The notes: a model not told the origin generated them from the letters alone. A DNA stretch of 64,000 bases from Longibacter salinarum (GCF_002554795.1 NZ_PDEQ01000003.1:1-64000); one strand, 5' to 3'. Shown: positions 39,603-49,906, numbered from the stretch's first letter. Translations and numbers: made by a program.

Positions 39603-41180
39603 ATGCACGAGACGATCATCATCCTCGACTACGGTTCGCAATATACGCAGTTGATTGCGCGCCGGGTACGGGAGGCCGGAGTCTACTCAGAGATTCACCC
39701 CTGCACGATTCCGACGGAGGAGGTGGAGGCAATGAACCCGAAGGGGCTGATCCTTTCGGGCGGGCCCTGTTCGGTATACGATCCGGAGGCACCGCAGCTC
39801 GACGGAAACCTGTTATCGCTGACGCGCGATGACGGATCGCCGGTCCCCGTCCTGGGCATCTGCTACGGCCTGCAGGCAATGGCCCATCTCCTTGGAGGTG
39901 ATGTGGAGGGCGCGGAGCGTCGCGAGTTCGGCCGCGCGCAGATTCAATTTCCTGAAGGGAACGGTGCGTCGGAGCTGTTCGATGGCGTGCCCAGCGGCTC
40001 CACGGTGTGGATGAGCCACGGCGACCACCTGACGGCCCTGCCCGAAGGCTACGAGATTATCGCCAACACGGAAAACGCCCCGGTCGCAGCCGTCCGAAAC
40101 CTAGAGGATCCGCATTACGGCGTTCAGTTCCATCCAGAAGTCGTCCACACGGACTTTGGACGCCAGATCCTGGAAAACTTCGCCTACAAGATCTGCGGAT
40201 GCGAGGGGGATTGGACCCCGGCCTCTTTTATCGAGGAACGAACGGCGGCTCTCCGCGAGAAAGTGGGCGACCGACACGTCATTCTCGGGTTGTCCGGCGG
40301 CGTGGATTCGTCCGTCGCAGCCGCTTTGTTGCACCGCGCCATCGGGGACCAGCTGCACTGCATCTTTGTGAACAACGGCCTCCTTCGGAAAGGCGAATGG
40401 GAGCAGGTGCAGAAAACGTTCCGCGACCATTTCCACATGGACCTGCATGCCGTCGACGCGACGGATCGGTTCCTGGAGGTGCTCGACGAAGTTGTTGATC
40501 CGGAGGAGAAGCGCGTCCTGATCGGAAATACATTTATCGACGTCTTCGAGTCGCAGACGGATGAGATTGCCGAAGAACTTGGGCATCGACCGACGTTCCT
40601 CGCGCAAGGCACGCTGTATCCCGATGTGATCGAAAGCGTATCGTTCAAAGGCCCCTCGGCGACGATCAAAACGCACCACAACGTCGGCGGACTCCCGGAG
40701 GAGCTTAACTTCGAACTGATCGAGCCCTTCCGCGAGCTCTTCAAGGACGAAGTTCGTGAAATCGGCCGGCTGCTCGACGTGCCGGAAGACATCGTCGGGC
40801 GGCACCCGTTCCCGGGCCCCGGGCTCGCCATTCGCATCCTTGGCGATGTGACGCGTGAACGCCTGGACCTTCTTCGCGAGGCCGACGCGATCTTCATCGA
40901 CGAACTCCGCGAAAAAGATCTGTACGACGAGGTATGGCAGGCCTTCGCCGTTCTGCTCCCCGTGCAGAGCGTGGGCGTCATGGGCGACGAGCGCACCTAC
41001 GAAAACGTCATTGCTGTTCGGGCGGTCACCAGCGTCGACGGCATGACGGCCGACTGGGCACACCTTCCCCACGACTTCCTCGGTCACGTGGCGAATCGCA
41101 TCGTCAACGAAGTACCCGGGATCAACCGCGCGGTCTACGACATCACGTCGAAGCCGCCAGCCACGATTGAGTGGGAGTAA
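39603..41180 (+). CDS. guaA: GMP synthase (glutamine-hydrolysing)
   Basis: Converts XMP to GMP using ATP and glutamine. The 525-residue protein combines a class I glutamine amidotransferase domain ([34 protein letters not shown] with the nucleophile Cys near residue 84; [11 protein letters not shown]) with an ATP pyrophosphatase domain carrying the P-loop [15 protein letters not shown] (near 228). The C-terminal dimerisation domain ends PPATIEWE, as in nearly all GuaA proteins. Confidence 0.98.
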   Translation: MHETIIILDYGSQYTQLIARRVREAGVYSEIHPCTIPTEEVEAMNPKGLILSGGPCSVYDPEAPQLDGNLLSLTRDDGSPVPVLGICYGLQAMAHLLGGDVEGAERREFGRAQIQFPEGNGASELFDGVPSGSTVWMSHGDHLTALPEGYEIIANTENAPVAAVRNLEDPHYGVQFHPEVVHTDFGRQILENFAYKICGCEGDWTPASFIEERTAALREKVGDRHVILGLSGGVDSSVAAALLHRAIGDQLHCIFVNNGLLRKGEWEQVQKTFRDHFHMDLHAVDATDRFLEVLDEVVDPEEKRVLIGNTFIDVFESQTDEIAEELGHRPTFLAQGTLYPDVIESVSFKGPSATIKTHHNVGGLPEELNFELIEPFRELFKDEVREIGRLLDVPEDIVGRHPFPGPGLAIRILGDVTRERLDLLREADAIFIDELREKDLYDEVWQAFAVLLPVQSVGVMGDERTYENVIAVRAVTSVDGMTADWAHLPHDFLGHVANRIVNEVPGINRAVYDITSKPPATIEWE

Positions 41181-41461
41181 GGTCGATCGGCACCCTCAAG
41201 GCTGTCGATGACGGATCGCGGTGCAACAGTTTGAGTACACCGGTCATGCGACAATCTTGTGCGAGCCTTCGGTTCACGAACATGACCGAATCGATGAAAA
41301 CGTCTGCTCCGCACGTCCAAGTCGGACGGTAGCCAATCGCGCCCCGCTGGTTTTGGAAATGAGGAGCAGACCGACGCACCCTCTCTCCATCACGCATTCC
41401 TGCATCGAAGCACATCAACGGTTTGAACTTGAACGACAAAAGCAGCACCGGTTGGAACGTG

Positions 41462-43120
41462 ATGAGGAACGCCAGACGTCGTCTTCGTCTTGGCGTCATG
41501 CTGATGGGCATCGTCCTCGCATCCCTTCTGGTCGTCGATACAGCGCGTGCACAGGAGGCCATTCCGCGTCTGCCCCGAGCGGAGCTGGCATTCGAAGACG
41601 CCCGAGCCTCGTTCGAGGGAGGCAACTTTGCTGAGGCAGCGGAGGGATTTCGCTCCGTCATGGAGTTCCCGCTGAATCGCAAGACGACCGCGGCATTCGT
41701 CATGGCGGCGAAGGCGCGGTATCGTCAGGGCGACTATCGGGCTGCGATCGAACTCACGAATACGCTTCTCGAGCGGTATCCCGAAACGTCGTATCGGCAG
41801 GAGGCAATCGATGTCCAGACGAAGGCGGAGGAAGGACTCCGCACGTTTGGCCGCCGGGCCGATACACTCCGGGTTGGAGTGGTGTTGCCCATGCGCGACC
41901 GGGATGCGGATCTGACGCAGGCGTTCTTCAACGGCGTCCGTCTTGCCGTCGACGAACACAACGGCATCCGCCGCCGGTACGTGTTGCCGCCACACCTCCA
42001 GTCGACGCGGTCAGAAGACGTAAGTGTATTTAACACGGCTGAAATGTACGGCGATAGTCTCGCATCGGCGAGTGGGGAGACGACGATTGCCACGCCACGG
42101 GACACGATCCAGGTGGACTCGCTTCAGATTGTGACCGAGCAGGTCGGGCAACCGTCGTACATCGCGAAAATGTATTTCCGGAGCGTCGGCGAGCAGCCGC
42201 CCTCCGCGGGAACTGCGGTCGACTCACTCATCCGTCTGGATCGCGTCGATATTATCATCGGTCCGTTGTACAGTCAGTTCGCGCGGGAAGCTGGTCGGGT
42301 GGCGGAGGAGAACCGAGTCGTTATGGTCGCACCTCTCGCGACCGACGAGAGTGTGTCTCAAGGACGCCAGTTCGTCTTTCAGGCGAATCCGACGATCCCA
42401 ATGCGTGGACGAGCCATGGCCCGGTTTGCTGCAGAGAGCCTGCTGATGGAGTCCGTCGGCATCATTCACGAGGCCTCGGACGAAACGGCAAGACAGATCG
42501 CGAGCGGGTTCAGAGAGGAGGCACGGCAGATTGCATTGAAGACGCCATACACGCTATCACTGTCGTCCAGGCGAGACTGGTCGCGCTTGCCCGGTGCGTT
42601 TGCGGCTGACTCCACCGTCACGGACTCAATGCGCGCGTCGGCGGAAGCGGTCTACATGCCGATCACCGGGCGGGACGCGCAGGGGAAGATCCAGGACGCG
42701 ATGGTTGGGCTCCAGCGCTTTGGGTCGGATGCGCGCATTCTCGGTAACTCGCAATGGCACGACCTATCGGTGAAGCAGGAGGCCAGCAAGGTCCGAGCAA
42801 CATACGCGAACGACTTCTACGTGGACACCTCGCGGAATAACGTCCAGAACTTCATCCGTGACTATCGTCTCCTGACCGGTGACACGCCGGACAACCTTTC
42901 GGTTACGGGACAGCGTCTCGCCTATACCGGGCACGACGTCACGCGCTTCCTCCTGCAATTTCTTCAAGCCGGTCGCACGCGACCGTCGCCCGACGCACTG
43001 CGGAGTCCGCCACGCTACAACGGGCTTGGCATCCGCATCGATTTTCAGACGGGCGACAATGTGAATCGCGCTCTCTTCTTTCACCGGTACCGCGACGGCC
43101 AGATCGAACTGCTCAACTAG
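41462..43120 (+). CDS. Secreted TPR plus type I periplasmic-binding-fold protein (LpoA/LppC-like)
   Basis: A 552-residue exported protein. The signal peptide is basic then hydrophobic (MRNARRRLRLGVMLMGIVL, cleavage likely after ARA). Residues about 30-130 hold TPR-like helices (ARASFEGGNFAEAAEGFRSV, KARYRQGDYRAAIELTN). The rest resembles a substrate-binding protein fold (TLRVGVVLPMRDRD, FFNGVRLAVDEHN, DIIIGPLYSQFAREAGRVA, VVMVAPLAT). The combination is that of penicillin-binding protein activators of the LpoA/LppC type or of amino acid binding proteins; ligand and role are inferred. An ATG at 41423 would add 13 residues. It precedes bamD by about 220 bp. Confidence 0.75.
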   Translation: MRNARRRLRLGVMLMGIVLASLLVVDTARAQEAIPRLPRAELAFEDARASFEGGNFAEAAEGFRSVMEFPLNRKTTAAFVMAAKARYRQGDYRAAIELTNTLLERYPETSYRQEAIDVQTKAEEGLRTFGRRADTLRVGVVLPMRDRDADLTQAFFNGVRLAVDEHNGIRRRYVLPPHLQSTRSEDVSVFNTAEMYGDSLASASGETTIATPRDTIQVDSLQIVTEQVGQPSYIAKMYFRSVGEQPPSAGTAVDSLIRLDRVDIIIGPLYSQFAREAGRVAEENRVVMVAPLATDESVSQGRQFVFQANPTIPMRGRAMARFAAESLLMESVGIIHEASDETARQIASGFREEARQIALKTPYTLSLSSRRDWSRLPGAFAADSTVTDSMRASAEAVYMPITGRDAQGKIQDAMVGLQRFGSDARILGNSQWHDLSVKQEASKVRATYANDFYVDTSRNNVQNFIRDYRLLTGDTPDNLSVTGQRLAYTGHDVTRFLLQFLQAGRTRPSPDALRSPPRYNGLGIRIDFQTGDNVNRALFFHRYRDGQIELLN

Positions 43121-43343
43121 CGGTCACCTCTATGCGGTCGCCAAAATGACCGATAGACGTCATCGCGGCGAGCCGTGCGAATCTCTGTACAATACGTGCA
43201 CGTGTCTCATCGTTACAAGTAAACGGGAGGAACAGGCAGATTGTCGTTCCGTACCGCCCCCGGATATACGCTTTGCTCCATTTGTAGGCCCTGAGGAGGT
43301 CGGCGGCCTCCCATCGATCTCAGACTCATACCGGTTCGTATTC

Positions 43344-44198
43344 ATGCGACTTCGCCTTCCCCATTTCGTCGCCCTTCTGACGACGCTGCTCGTCTTCACT
43401 GCATGCTCGGGCGGTCAACGCCTGCGCTATTCCTCAGCGGAGGAGGCCTACGAAAAAGGCATGGTCGAATTCAAAGATGAGGATTACGATACGGCAATCA
43501 AGTTCTTCCGTGGCGTTTTTCAGTACGGACGCGGAAATGAGTTTGCCGAGGACGCACAATTCCGGATCGCCGAGTCGTACGAGAAGCAGCGACGCTACCT
43601 TCTTGCTGCCGCCGAGTACAACCGATTCGCAAAACTCTATACGGCGAGCCAACGCGTGCCGATCGCAGAATTCCGCCGCGCGAATATGTATTTCAAGTCG
43701 TCGCCGATGTACCAACTCGATCAGTCCGATTCGCGCAAGGCGATCGAGTTCTATCAGCTGTTTATCGAGCGATACCCGCAGCATGAGCTGGTGGCGACAG
43801 CGCAGGAGCACATCGTCGAGCTGCGCGGGAAGCTCGCGCACAAGAAATTTGAGGCTGCTGAACTTTATCAGCGACGTAAGATGTATGAGGCCGCCGCGAA
43901 GACGTACGAAAGTTTGTTCGACAAGTACCCGGAGACGGACTGGGCCGATGACGCACTGTATGGCGCCGTTCGCTCCTACGTCGATTATGCTGACAATAGC
44001 GTTCGAGCGAAGCAGGACGAACGCTACCAGGCAGCCGTCGACAACTACGAGCGCTTGACTCAACTCTTCCCGGAGAGCAACAAGACGAAGGAAGCACAGA
44101 GCCACTACCGGAAGGCCCGGGAGGCGTTGGATCGTCTTCGCAAAGAGGAGGAGGCCGCGGACTCGATTGCAGAAAGCGACTCGACGGACAACCGTTAG
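43344..44198 (+). CDS. bamD: BamD-like outer membrane protein assembly lipoprotein
   Basis: A 284-residue lipoprotein: signal peptide MRLRLPHFVALLTTLLVFTA with Cys21 as lipobox cysteine. Tandem TPR-like helix pairs follow (EEAYEKGMVEFKDEDYDTAIK, with FRIAESYEKQRRYLLAAAEY, and KAIEFYQLFIERYPQHELVATA). The number and spacing match BamD/YfiO, a partner of the BamA beta-barrel assembly machinery on the periplasmic face of the outer membrane. The end is Glu/Asp/Ser-rich. I start at 43344 because the lipobox then sits at the usual place. Confidence 0.88.
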   Translation: MRLRLPHFVALLTTLLVFTACSGGQRLRYSSAEEAYEKGMVEFKDEDYDTAIKFFRGVFQYGRGNEFAEDAQFRIAESYEKQRRYLLAAAEYNRFAKLYTASQRVPIAEFRRANMYFKSSPMYQLDQSDSRKAIEFYQLFIERYPQHELVATAQEHIVELRGKLAHKKFEAAELYQRRKMYEAAAKTYESLFDKYPETDWADDALYGAVRSYVDYADNSVRAKQDERYQAAVDNYERLTQLFPESNKTKEAQSHYRKAREALDRLRKEEEAADSIAESDSTDNR

Positions 44199-44346
44199 AT
44201 CCGCGTCGGCACATCAAACGGCAGCACGGACGGCGTCTCCACGAAGGAGACGTCGTTTCCTCATTCGACCCAGTTGCCGACGTATCCGCCGGCTCCAAGG
44301 CTATAGCGTTCCGCTACTCTCATTCTGCCCACGCTCCCTCGTATCC

Positions 44347-45009
44347 ATGCCTGACGCTCCCGATACCTCCTCGGTCGATCGTGACGCTGCCACGTCGGAG
44401 TCGAACGGTCAGTCGCCCTCCATCGACGTAGGATTGTTCGGTGGCTCATTCAATCCGCCGCACGTCGCGCACTGTGTGGTAGCGAACGTGGTGCGCGACC
44501 AGTTCTCGATGGACGAGGTATGGTGGATTCCGAATGCACAACCGCCACACAAGCCGGAGACAGAACTGGCCTCGGCGCGGCATCGACTGGCGATGACGAA
44601 ACTCGCGACGAAGGACGATCCCCACTTTCGTGTTTCGGACATTGAGATTTGTCGAGAGGGTGTCTCGTACACGGTCGACACGGTGCGCGCGCTGCAGGAA
44701 AAGCACCCGGAGACAAACTTCGCTCTCATCATAGGAAGCGATAGTCTGGACAGCTTTTCATCATGGCATTGCCCGGACGAAATTGCTGATCGCGTACCGC
44801 TCATCGTGTATAAACGGCCGGGCCCGATCGAGTCGGTCGCAGAGGCTCGATTTGTGAACCAAGCGCGTTTCGTCGCGGCGCCCGTGATGGAAATCTCTGG
44901 TACGGAGGTCCGCAAGCGTCGTCAGGCCAGGCGATCCATACGGTACTTCGTACCAGCGCCGGTCCGGCAGTACATTCTGGATCACGACCTGTATCTAGAG
45001 GATACGTAG
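44347..45009 (+). CDS. nadD: Nicotinate-nucleotide adenylyltransferase
   Basis: Adenylates nicotinate mononucleotide in NAD synthesis. After a 25-residue acidic/Ser-rich N-terminal extension, VGLFGGSFNPPHVAHCVVAN carries the GGSFNPPHxAH nucleotidyltransferase motif. EVWWIPNAQPPHKPE, YTVDTVRAL and LIIGSDSLDSFSSWH are family segments, and SGTEVRKRRQARRSIRYFVP is the ISSTxIR-like motif. The length (220 residues from 44347) is normal. It follows bamD by about 150 bp. Confidence 0.94.
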   Translation: MPDAPDTSSVDRDAATSESNGQSPSIDVGLFGGSFNPPHVAHCVVANVVRDQFSMDEVWWIPNAQPPHKPETELASARHRLAMTKLATKDDPHFRVSDIEICREGVSYTVDTVRALQEKHPETNFALIIGSDSLDSFSSWHCPDEIADRVPLIVYKRPGPIESVAEARFVNQARFVAAPVMEISGTEVRKRRQARRSIRYFVPAPVRQYILDHDLYLEDT

Positions 45010-45113
45010 CCAAGAAGAGCGCATCGGCACATCCGGTGTTGCTCTACATCTGCTGCTGCCGCGTCGTGTATCGTTGCCAAACAGGTTCTCATCTCATCAT
45101 CGACTCTCTGGGA

Positions 45114-46742
45114 ATGACGCGTCCTGATGGCATCCGCGAACGCGCCGCGCAGCTTCTGATGGTCCGCCTCGGATCGAATGTGCCGCCGCCAACGGCTGCG
45201 GAAGACGACGCGAAGCGCGTGTCGAACCTTCTGGTCGACTGTCCGGTGGGAGGTCTGATCCTGTTTCGTGGCACGTGGCCCCACGTTCGCCGCACACTGG
45301 ACCAGTTACAGGCCGAAAGCGACGTGCCGCTCCTCGTCGGGTCGGATCTGGAGCGGGGCCTCGGGCAGCAAGTTCGCGGAGGGACACGATTCCCGCATGC
45401 GATGACGGCCGGCCACACTGCCGATCCAGAGGCTGCAGCAGCTGCACTTGCACAGGTAACTGCACGTGAGGCGCGGGCAGCGGGCATTCACCTGGCATTT
45501 GCTCCCGTCGCCGATATTCATCTGCACGCGGAAAATCCCATCATCGGTCCGCGCGCATTCGGCGACTCGCCGGATATGGTATCCCGGTGCGTCGAAGCGT
45601 ACATTCGAGCCGCCCGGGCCGACGGTCTCCTGACCTGCGCGAAGCATTTCCCGGGACACGGCCGGACCGTCTCGGATTCTCACGAAGAGCTTCCGGTCGT
45701 GGAGGCTTCGGAAAAGAACCTTCGGGTGACGGACCTGGTGCCATTTCAACGGGCCATTGAGGCAGGCGTCGACACCGTGATGACGGCGCACGTCGCCTAT
45801 CCGAGCCTTGATCCGAGTGGCCGTCCGGCAACGGCATCCCGTCGCATTCTTATCGACTTGTTGCGGACAGAGATGGGCTTTAGTGGCTGCGTCGTGTCCG
45901 ATAGCCTGTTGATGGAGGGGATTCGGACGAACGCATCCGGGCCGGGCGAACAGGCGGCCGAATTGATCCAGTCCGGTGTGGACTTGCTCCTCGACCCACA
46001 GGAGCCGCGGGCCGTCGTAGATGGACTGGTTGACGCCGTGGCCGCGGGGCGCCTGTCTCGTGCGCGTCTAGACGAAGCATTCGAGCGGGTGTGGGCCCTC
46101 AAGCAGAATGCATTTGCACGTATGGAGCATTCGTCTCCAGATCAGCCAACCGGTACGGTTGGGATGCGAATCCACCACGCAAAGGCCGAACAAATGGCGC
46201 GAGATGGTGCCATCATCCGGCGCGACACCGGACAGCTTCGTCGTCGCAACGGAGGAGAGGGTGTGGTCGTCATTCGGTTCGAAAGCCGGTTCTCCGGTGG
46301 TGCAGAGCCCGAGATGAAACGGACACTGGCCGATCGGTTACCTGCGGCTCAGTTCCGGGTTGTTGATCCAGAGACGCCTCACGATCGCTGCGAATCGGTA
46401 CGGCGAGACGCAGGCGAGCGCGCCGTCATTGTCGTCGCAATTGCGGCTGAACCGGCTGCCTGGCAATCATTCGGCCTTCCCGACGACCTGGAGCGCATGG
46501 CCGCGGAGATCCTCGATGCTGCCGAAGAGAGGGGTGCTGCATCCATGCTCGTGGTTCTGGGAAGCCCGCGCGCAGGCGATCGCGTGGAAGAACGAAGCGC
46601 CGTCGCTGGACGCATCGGGCGCGTCGATTTTTTCAGCGATGAGGATGTCAGCCAGAAAGCGTTCGTCGACGGGCTCGCCCGGCGGCTCGAAGGAACGTCG
46701 GAAGCTGTCAGCGATTCGGATCCGGGTGAGGCGGCGTGGTAA
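45114..46742 (+). CDS. Glycoside hydrolase family 3 protein (beta-N-acetylhexosaminidase-like)
   Basis: A 542-residue GH3 protein. The N-terminal TIM barrel (to about 340) contains ERAAQLLMVRLGS, SDLERGLGQQVRGG, CAKHFPGHGRTVSDSHEELP (the KHFPGHG substrate motif with a His dyad) and CVVSDSLLMEGI with the nucleophile Asp. A weaker second domain of about 200 residues follows. KHFPGHG is the pattern of NagZ-type cell wall recycling enzymes, but the length is greater than single-domain NagZ, so I leave the gene name blank. No signal peptide is apparent from 45114. Confidence 0.85.
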   Translation: MTRPDGIRERAAQLLMVRLGSNVPPPTAAEDDAKRVSNLLVDCPVGGLILFRGTWPHVRRTLDQLQAESDVPLLVGSDLERGLGQQVRGGTRFPHAMTAGHTADPEAAAAALAQVTAREARAAGIHLAFAPVADIHLHAENPIIGPRAFGDSPDMVSRCVEAYIRAARADGLLTCAKHFPGHGRTVSDSHEELPVVEASEKNLRVTDLVPFQRAIEAGVDTVMTAHVAYPSLDPSGRPATASRRILIDLLRTEMGFSGCVVSDSLLMEGIRTNASGPGEQAAELIQSGVDLLLDPQEPRAVVDGLVDAVAAGRLSRARLDEAFERVWALKQNAFARMEHSSPDQPTGTVGMRIHHAKAEQMARDGAIIRRDTGQLRRRNGGEGVVVIRFESRFSGGAEPEMKRTLADRLPAAQFRVVDPETPHDRCESVRRDAGERAVIVVAIAAEPAAWQSFGLPDDLERMAAEILDAAEERGAASMLVVLGSPRAGDRVEERSAVAGRIGRVDFFSDEDVSQKAFVDGLARRLEGTSEAVSDSDPGEAAW

Positions 46743-46885
46743 CAAACGCATCACCTCCGCGTTCGAACTCGCCATACATCCTTTAGTTGAGGAGTGTGAC
46801 GCGAAAGTCAGCGCCGTTCGCACGAGCGGGTTGAGCCTTTTGTCGCGCTCCTCAGGCTGTCGCGTTCAGATGACTCCAAAACCGA

Positions 46886-47548
46886 ATGGGTTTATTCGAC
46901 CTTTTTTCCGACGACCGACCTGCGCTAGTCGCCGAAGCGTTCGTTCGCGTACAGCAGATGCTTGATACGGGGAACGATATGTTTGCTGCGGCTACAGCCT
47001 TCGCCCTCGAAAACGAAATCCTCGATGTCGACCTCGGGGAGCTCGATAGTGAGATTAACGAGGGCGAGCAAGAGCTGCGAAGAGCGGTGCTCGAGCATCT
47101 CACGTTCGACCCGCAGCGCGAGATGGTGTTTAGTTTGAAGCTCGTGAGCATCGTCCACGAGGCGGAGCGAATTGGCGACCTTGCCAAGTCCATCGTCAAA
47201 GCCGGCAAACTCGCCCACAAGCCTCGAATGGGCAAGCACGTCGAATCATTACGTGAGATGCGCGACCGCGTGCTCGTGATGTTCGACCATGCCTATCATG
47301 GCTTTGTGGATGAGGAAGCAGAGGCGGCCCGCAAGCTTATGACGATGCATGAGCAGTTGAAAGACGACGTTACGGTCTATCTCCAAGAGGTTGCGGATGA
47401 CGAGTCGCTAACGGCGAACGAGGGGATCGTGCTTGCACTCCTGGCGCGGCTCCTCAGTCGCGTGGGGTCGCACCTGTCCAACATCGCCTCGACGGTTGTC
47501 TCCCCGTTCGACCAGATTCGGCGCGCACCGACCTGGGAAACCGAGTAA
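46886..47548 (+). CDS. PhoU-domain protein
   Basis: A 220-residue, highly helical, acidic protein. It resembles PhoU-like proteins: VSIVHEAERIGDLAKSIVKAGKL is the core E-RxxD motif (metal-binding in PhoU), and a second half carries VMFDHAYHGFVDEEAEAARKL and LARLLSRVGSHLSNIASTVVSP, another E/R-xG-x-H element. PhoU proteins modulate phosphate transport or signalling; no pst or phoR genes are near, so the role is open. Start from the first ATG (MGLFDLFSDDRP). Confidence 0.78.
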   Translation: MGLFDLFSDDRPALVAEAFVRVQQMLDTGNDMFAAATAFALENEILDVDLGELDSEINEGEQELRRAVLEHLTFDPQREMVFSLKLVSIVHEAERIGDLAKSIVKAGKLAHKPRMGKHVESLREMRDRVLVMFDHAYHGFVDEEAEAARKLMTMHEQLKDDVTVYLQEVADDESLTANEGIVLALLARLLSRVGSHLSNIASTVVSPFDQIRRAPTWETE

Positions 47549-47662
47549 CTCGTCGCTTGAGACGAACCGAGACGCTGCGCTAATCTGACACTCCGGTCTC
47601 TGCTCGTAGTGATCGGAGTGGCTTCACTTGTCGATTCCTGCAACACGATCGTATCTGTATAT

Positions 47663-48256
47663 ATGGCTGTCACCGAATCGAAGATGGCGGAGCTTGGAAC
47701 GCCAGCCCCAACCTTTGAGCTTCCTATTGCCAATCCAGGGGTTGACGACCTGCAGGGTACTCTCCGGGCGCTTGAGGACTATGACAACGCTGAGGCCGTG
47801 GTCATCGTGTTCATGTGCAACCACTGCCCGTACGTGAAGCACATCGAAGACGCTATGGTGGACGTCGCGAACGAGTATCAGGATCGCGGCGTGCAGTTCA
47901 TCGGCATTTGCTCGAACGATGCTGAAAAGTATCCGGCAGATGGATTCGAGCGCATGACCGAACGGGCGATGGAAAAATCGTTTCCGTTTCCGTATCTGCA
48001 AGACGAGTCTCAGAACGTGGCGCGTGAATACGGTGCGCTGTGCACGCCTGATATTTTTGTCTACGATCAGGATCGTGATCTCGTCTATCGGGGACGCTTC
48101 GACGAAACGCGCCCAAACAACGGAGAGGCGCACGGCGGCGATCTGAAAAAGGCGCTGGACGAACTCCTCGATTCAGGTACGATCGAAATGGAGCAGCATC
48201 CGTCCATGGGGTGCAATATCAAGTGGAAACCTGGTAAGGCTCCATCTGCGGCATAA
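47663..48256 (+). CDS. Thioredoxin-like/AhpC-type redoxin
   Basis: A 197-residue thioredoxin-fold protein. VIVFMCNHCPYVKHIEDAM contains the CxxC-type active site CNHC; GVQFIGICSNDAEKYP, YLQDESQNVAREYGALCTPDIFV (cis-Pro region) and GRFDETRPNN follow. It matches the thioredoxin family often annotated as alkyl hydroperoxide reductase/TlpA-like, with conserved end SMGCNIKWKPG. It probably reduces disulphides or peroxides in the cytoplasm. Start 47663 (MAVTESKMAELG); earlier frame from 47609 is not family-like. Confidence 0.88.
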   Translation: MAVTESKMAELGTPAPTFELPIANPGVDDLQGTLRALEDYDNAEAVVIVFMCNHCPYVKHIEDAMVDVANEYQDRGVQFIGICSNDAEKYPADGFERMTERAMEKSFPFPYLQDESQNVAREYGALCTPDIFVYDQDRDLVYRGRFDETRPNNGEAHGGDLKKALDELLDSGTIEMEQHPSMGCNIKWKPGKAPSAA

Positions 48257-48274
48257 CGTTTTGAGGTTGCCTAT

Positions 48275-48502
48275 ATGTTCGATGGCTCCGCATTCCGGAC
48301 CTGGCCCCTTGTTTTTGCCGGTGCGATTGTGTTCGCGACGATGTTCGTCGTGCTGATGCTGCTTGTCGAGCAGGTCCTCGGCAGCGGGGCTGAGCCGACG
48401 CGAGCCGTCGTTGGAATTGGAGGGGCCGCGTTTGTCGGATACGTCGGAACGGCCTGGATCATTCGCCTGGATTTGCCGGAGGTCCATAACCGGGATCGGT
48501 AA
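48275..48502 (+). CDS. Small two-helix membrane protein (75 aa)
   Basis: It starts 18 bp after the redoxin stop. Two hydrophobic segments are clear: about 12-34 (PLVFAGAIVFATMFVVLMLL) and about 45-62 (AVVGIGGAAFVGYVGTAWII), with a short acidic/basic tail. Composition and position suggest a real gene, possibly co-transcribed with the redoxin. I do not recognise the family. Confidence 0.65.
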   Translation: MFDGSAFRTWPLVFAGAIVFATMFVVLMLLVEQVLGSGAEPTRAVVGIGGAAFVGYVGTAWIIRLDLPEVHNRDR

Positions 48503-48811
48503 CGTGGAAGATGACCTCTAGCCTCAATCCTTCGTTTCTGCCAGCGGAGAATGACGAGAATCCCTTTCGGGGTACGGACGGGTACAAGCGGAATCAAATG
48601 CGCGGCTAAGTCATTCTAAAAAACCGTCCCCGTTACACGTCCACGTTCGGACTGATGCCGAAATGGAACCGCTTCCATGCGGGGACGCAGATAGATGTAC
48701 AGGCAAACACTGGCTGCCGAATGTCTCCGTGTTCAGTTCCCCCCTCCGCGGGCGGACTGCGCAGAGCCATCATCTCGCCGCTCGTTCCGATTCACACCCT
48801 AGACTTCCGTT
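48503..48811 (+). other. Intergenic region upstream of phhA
   Basis: About 310 bp, no ORF with support and no clear hairpin. It probably contains the phhA promoter. Confidence 0.35.
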
Positions 48812-49648
48812 ATGATGGACGAACACGCTGTTGACGCAAAGCCCGAGGACGAACGGTCTGCTTATGAGAAGGCCGCGGATGACGAAGAGGTCGATCCGAG
48901 GTGTATTCCGCAGACGCTCGACGAAACCCCGCCGATCGGCGACGAAATTGAGTACCCTGACTATCCGGAAGAAGACCACGATGTGTGGCGGACCCTCGTG
49001 CAACGTCAGATGGAACAGCTGCCTGGACGTGCCTGCGAGGCGTACCTGAAGGGTCAGGATGTGCTGAAGATCGAGGCGGACAAGGTGCCTAGCCTCGCCA
49101 ATCTGAGCCGTCGCCTGAACGATGCGACGGGATGGAAAGTCGCTAAGGTCCCGGGGCTGATCCACGAGAAAAATTTCTTCGAGCTTCTGTCAGATCGGAT
49201 TTTCCCGTCCACGAACTATGTGCGTGGGCGCGACGAAATCGACTACACCCCGGCACCGGACTGCTTCCACGACATGTTCGGCCACATGCCGATGCTGACG
49301 CAGCCGGACTTCGCTGACTTCTATCAGCTCTTCGGTCAGGCCGCTCTCAATGCAGAGGGAGCAGACCGCCCTCGACTCGAACGCTTCCACTGGTTTACGG
49401 TTGAGTTCGGGCTCATCCGGGAGAATGGAGAGAACCGGATCTTCGGTGCAGGCATCGTCTCGTCCAACGATGAAGTCACTCACGCACTGTCTGACGAGGT
49501 AACTGTCCACCCCTTCGATCCTGCTCATATTACGGAGAAGGATTACGACGTCTGGCATCTGCAGGAAGAACTCTTCTTGCTGGAGTCGTTCGAGCAGCTG
49601 GTTGACGGCTTCCGCGACTGGGCGACGTCGCGCAATCTGCTTGCGTGA
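48812..49648 (+). CDS. phhA: Phenylalanine 4-monooxygenase
   Basis: A non-haem iron, pterin-dependent hydroxylase making tyrosine from phenylalanine (278 residues, normal for the bacterial enzyme). The iron site is visible in YTPAPDCFHDMFGHMPML (the two His of FHDMFGH) and FHWFTVEFGLI (Glu). An acidic 45-residue N-terminal tail precedes the catalytic domain and lacks a regulatory ACT domain. No pterin synthesis gene is adjacent. Two ATGs are in tandem at the start. Confidence 0.95.
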   Translation: MMDEHAVDAKPEDERSAYEKAADDEEVDPRCIPQTLDETPPIGDEIEYPDYPEEDHDVWRTLVQRQMEQLPGRACEAYLKGQDVLKIEADKVPSLANLSRRLNDATGWKVAKVPGLIHEKNFFELLSDRIFPSTNYVRGRDEIDYTPAPDCFHDMFGHMPMLTQPDFADFYQLFGQAALNAEGADRPRLERFHWFTVEFGLIRENGENRIFGAGIVSSNDEVTHALSDEVTVHPFDPAHITEKDYDVWHLQEELFLLESFEQLVDGFRDWATSRNLLA

Positions 49649-49689
49649 TATCTGCACTTAGGGCGGTGTTATCGAATACGTCCGACGGG

Positions 49690-49726
49690 CGCCTCACTCC
49701 ATCCGGGTGAGGCGTCTTTTTGTTTT
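49690..49726 (+). terminator. Rho-independent terminator after phhA
   Basis: CGCCTCAC (49690-49697) pairs with GTGAGGCG (49707-49714), with a 9-nt loop and TCTTTTTGTTTT after it. Confidence 0.9.
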
Positions 49727-49906
49727 GCCCCCGTGGTTGCACTTTCATGCCAGGCCCGTTACAGATTTGTTGCTACGAGCTGGTCGCATGGCGCCGAAGG
49801 ATGGAAAAATTTTCTCGACTCTGGGTTCGGGAAACTACTGCCGATGGTCCATATCTTTGAATGCATCAACCTTCAGATCATGAGTTCACATACAGACGCG
49901 ACGATC

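Noticed and set aside
40101-41087. 328-codon minus-strand frame inside guaA
   Set aside because: Antisense shadow of guaA; no motifs, and the guaA frame is intact.
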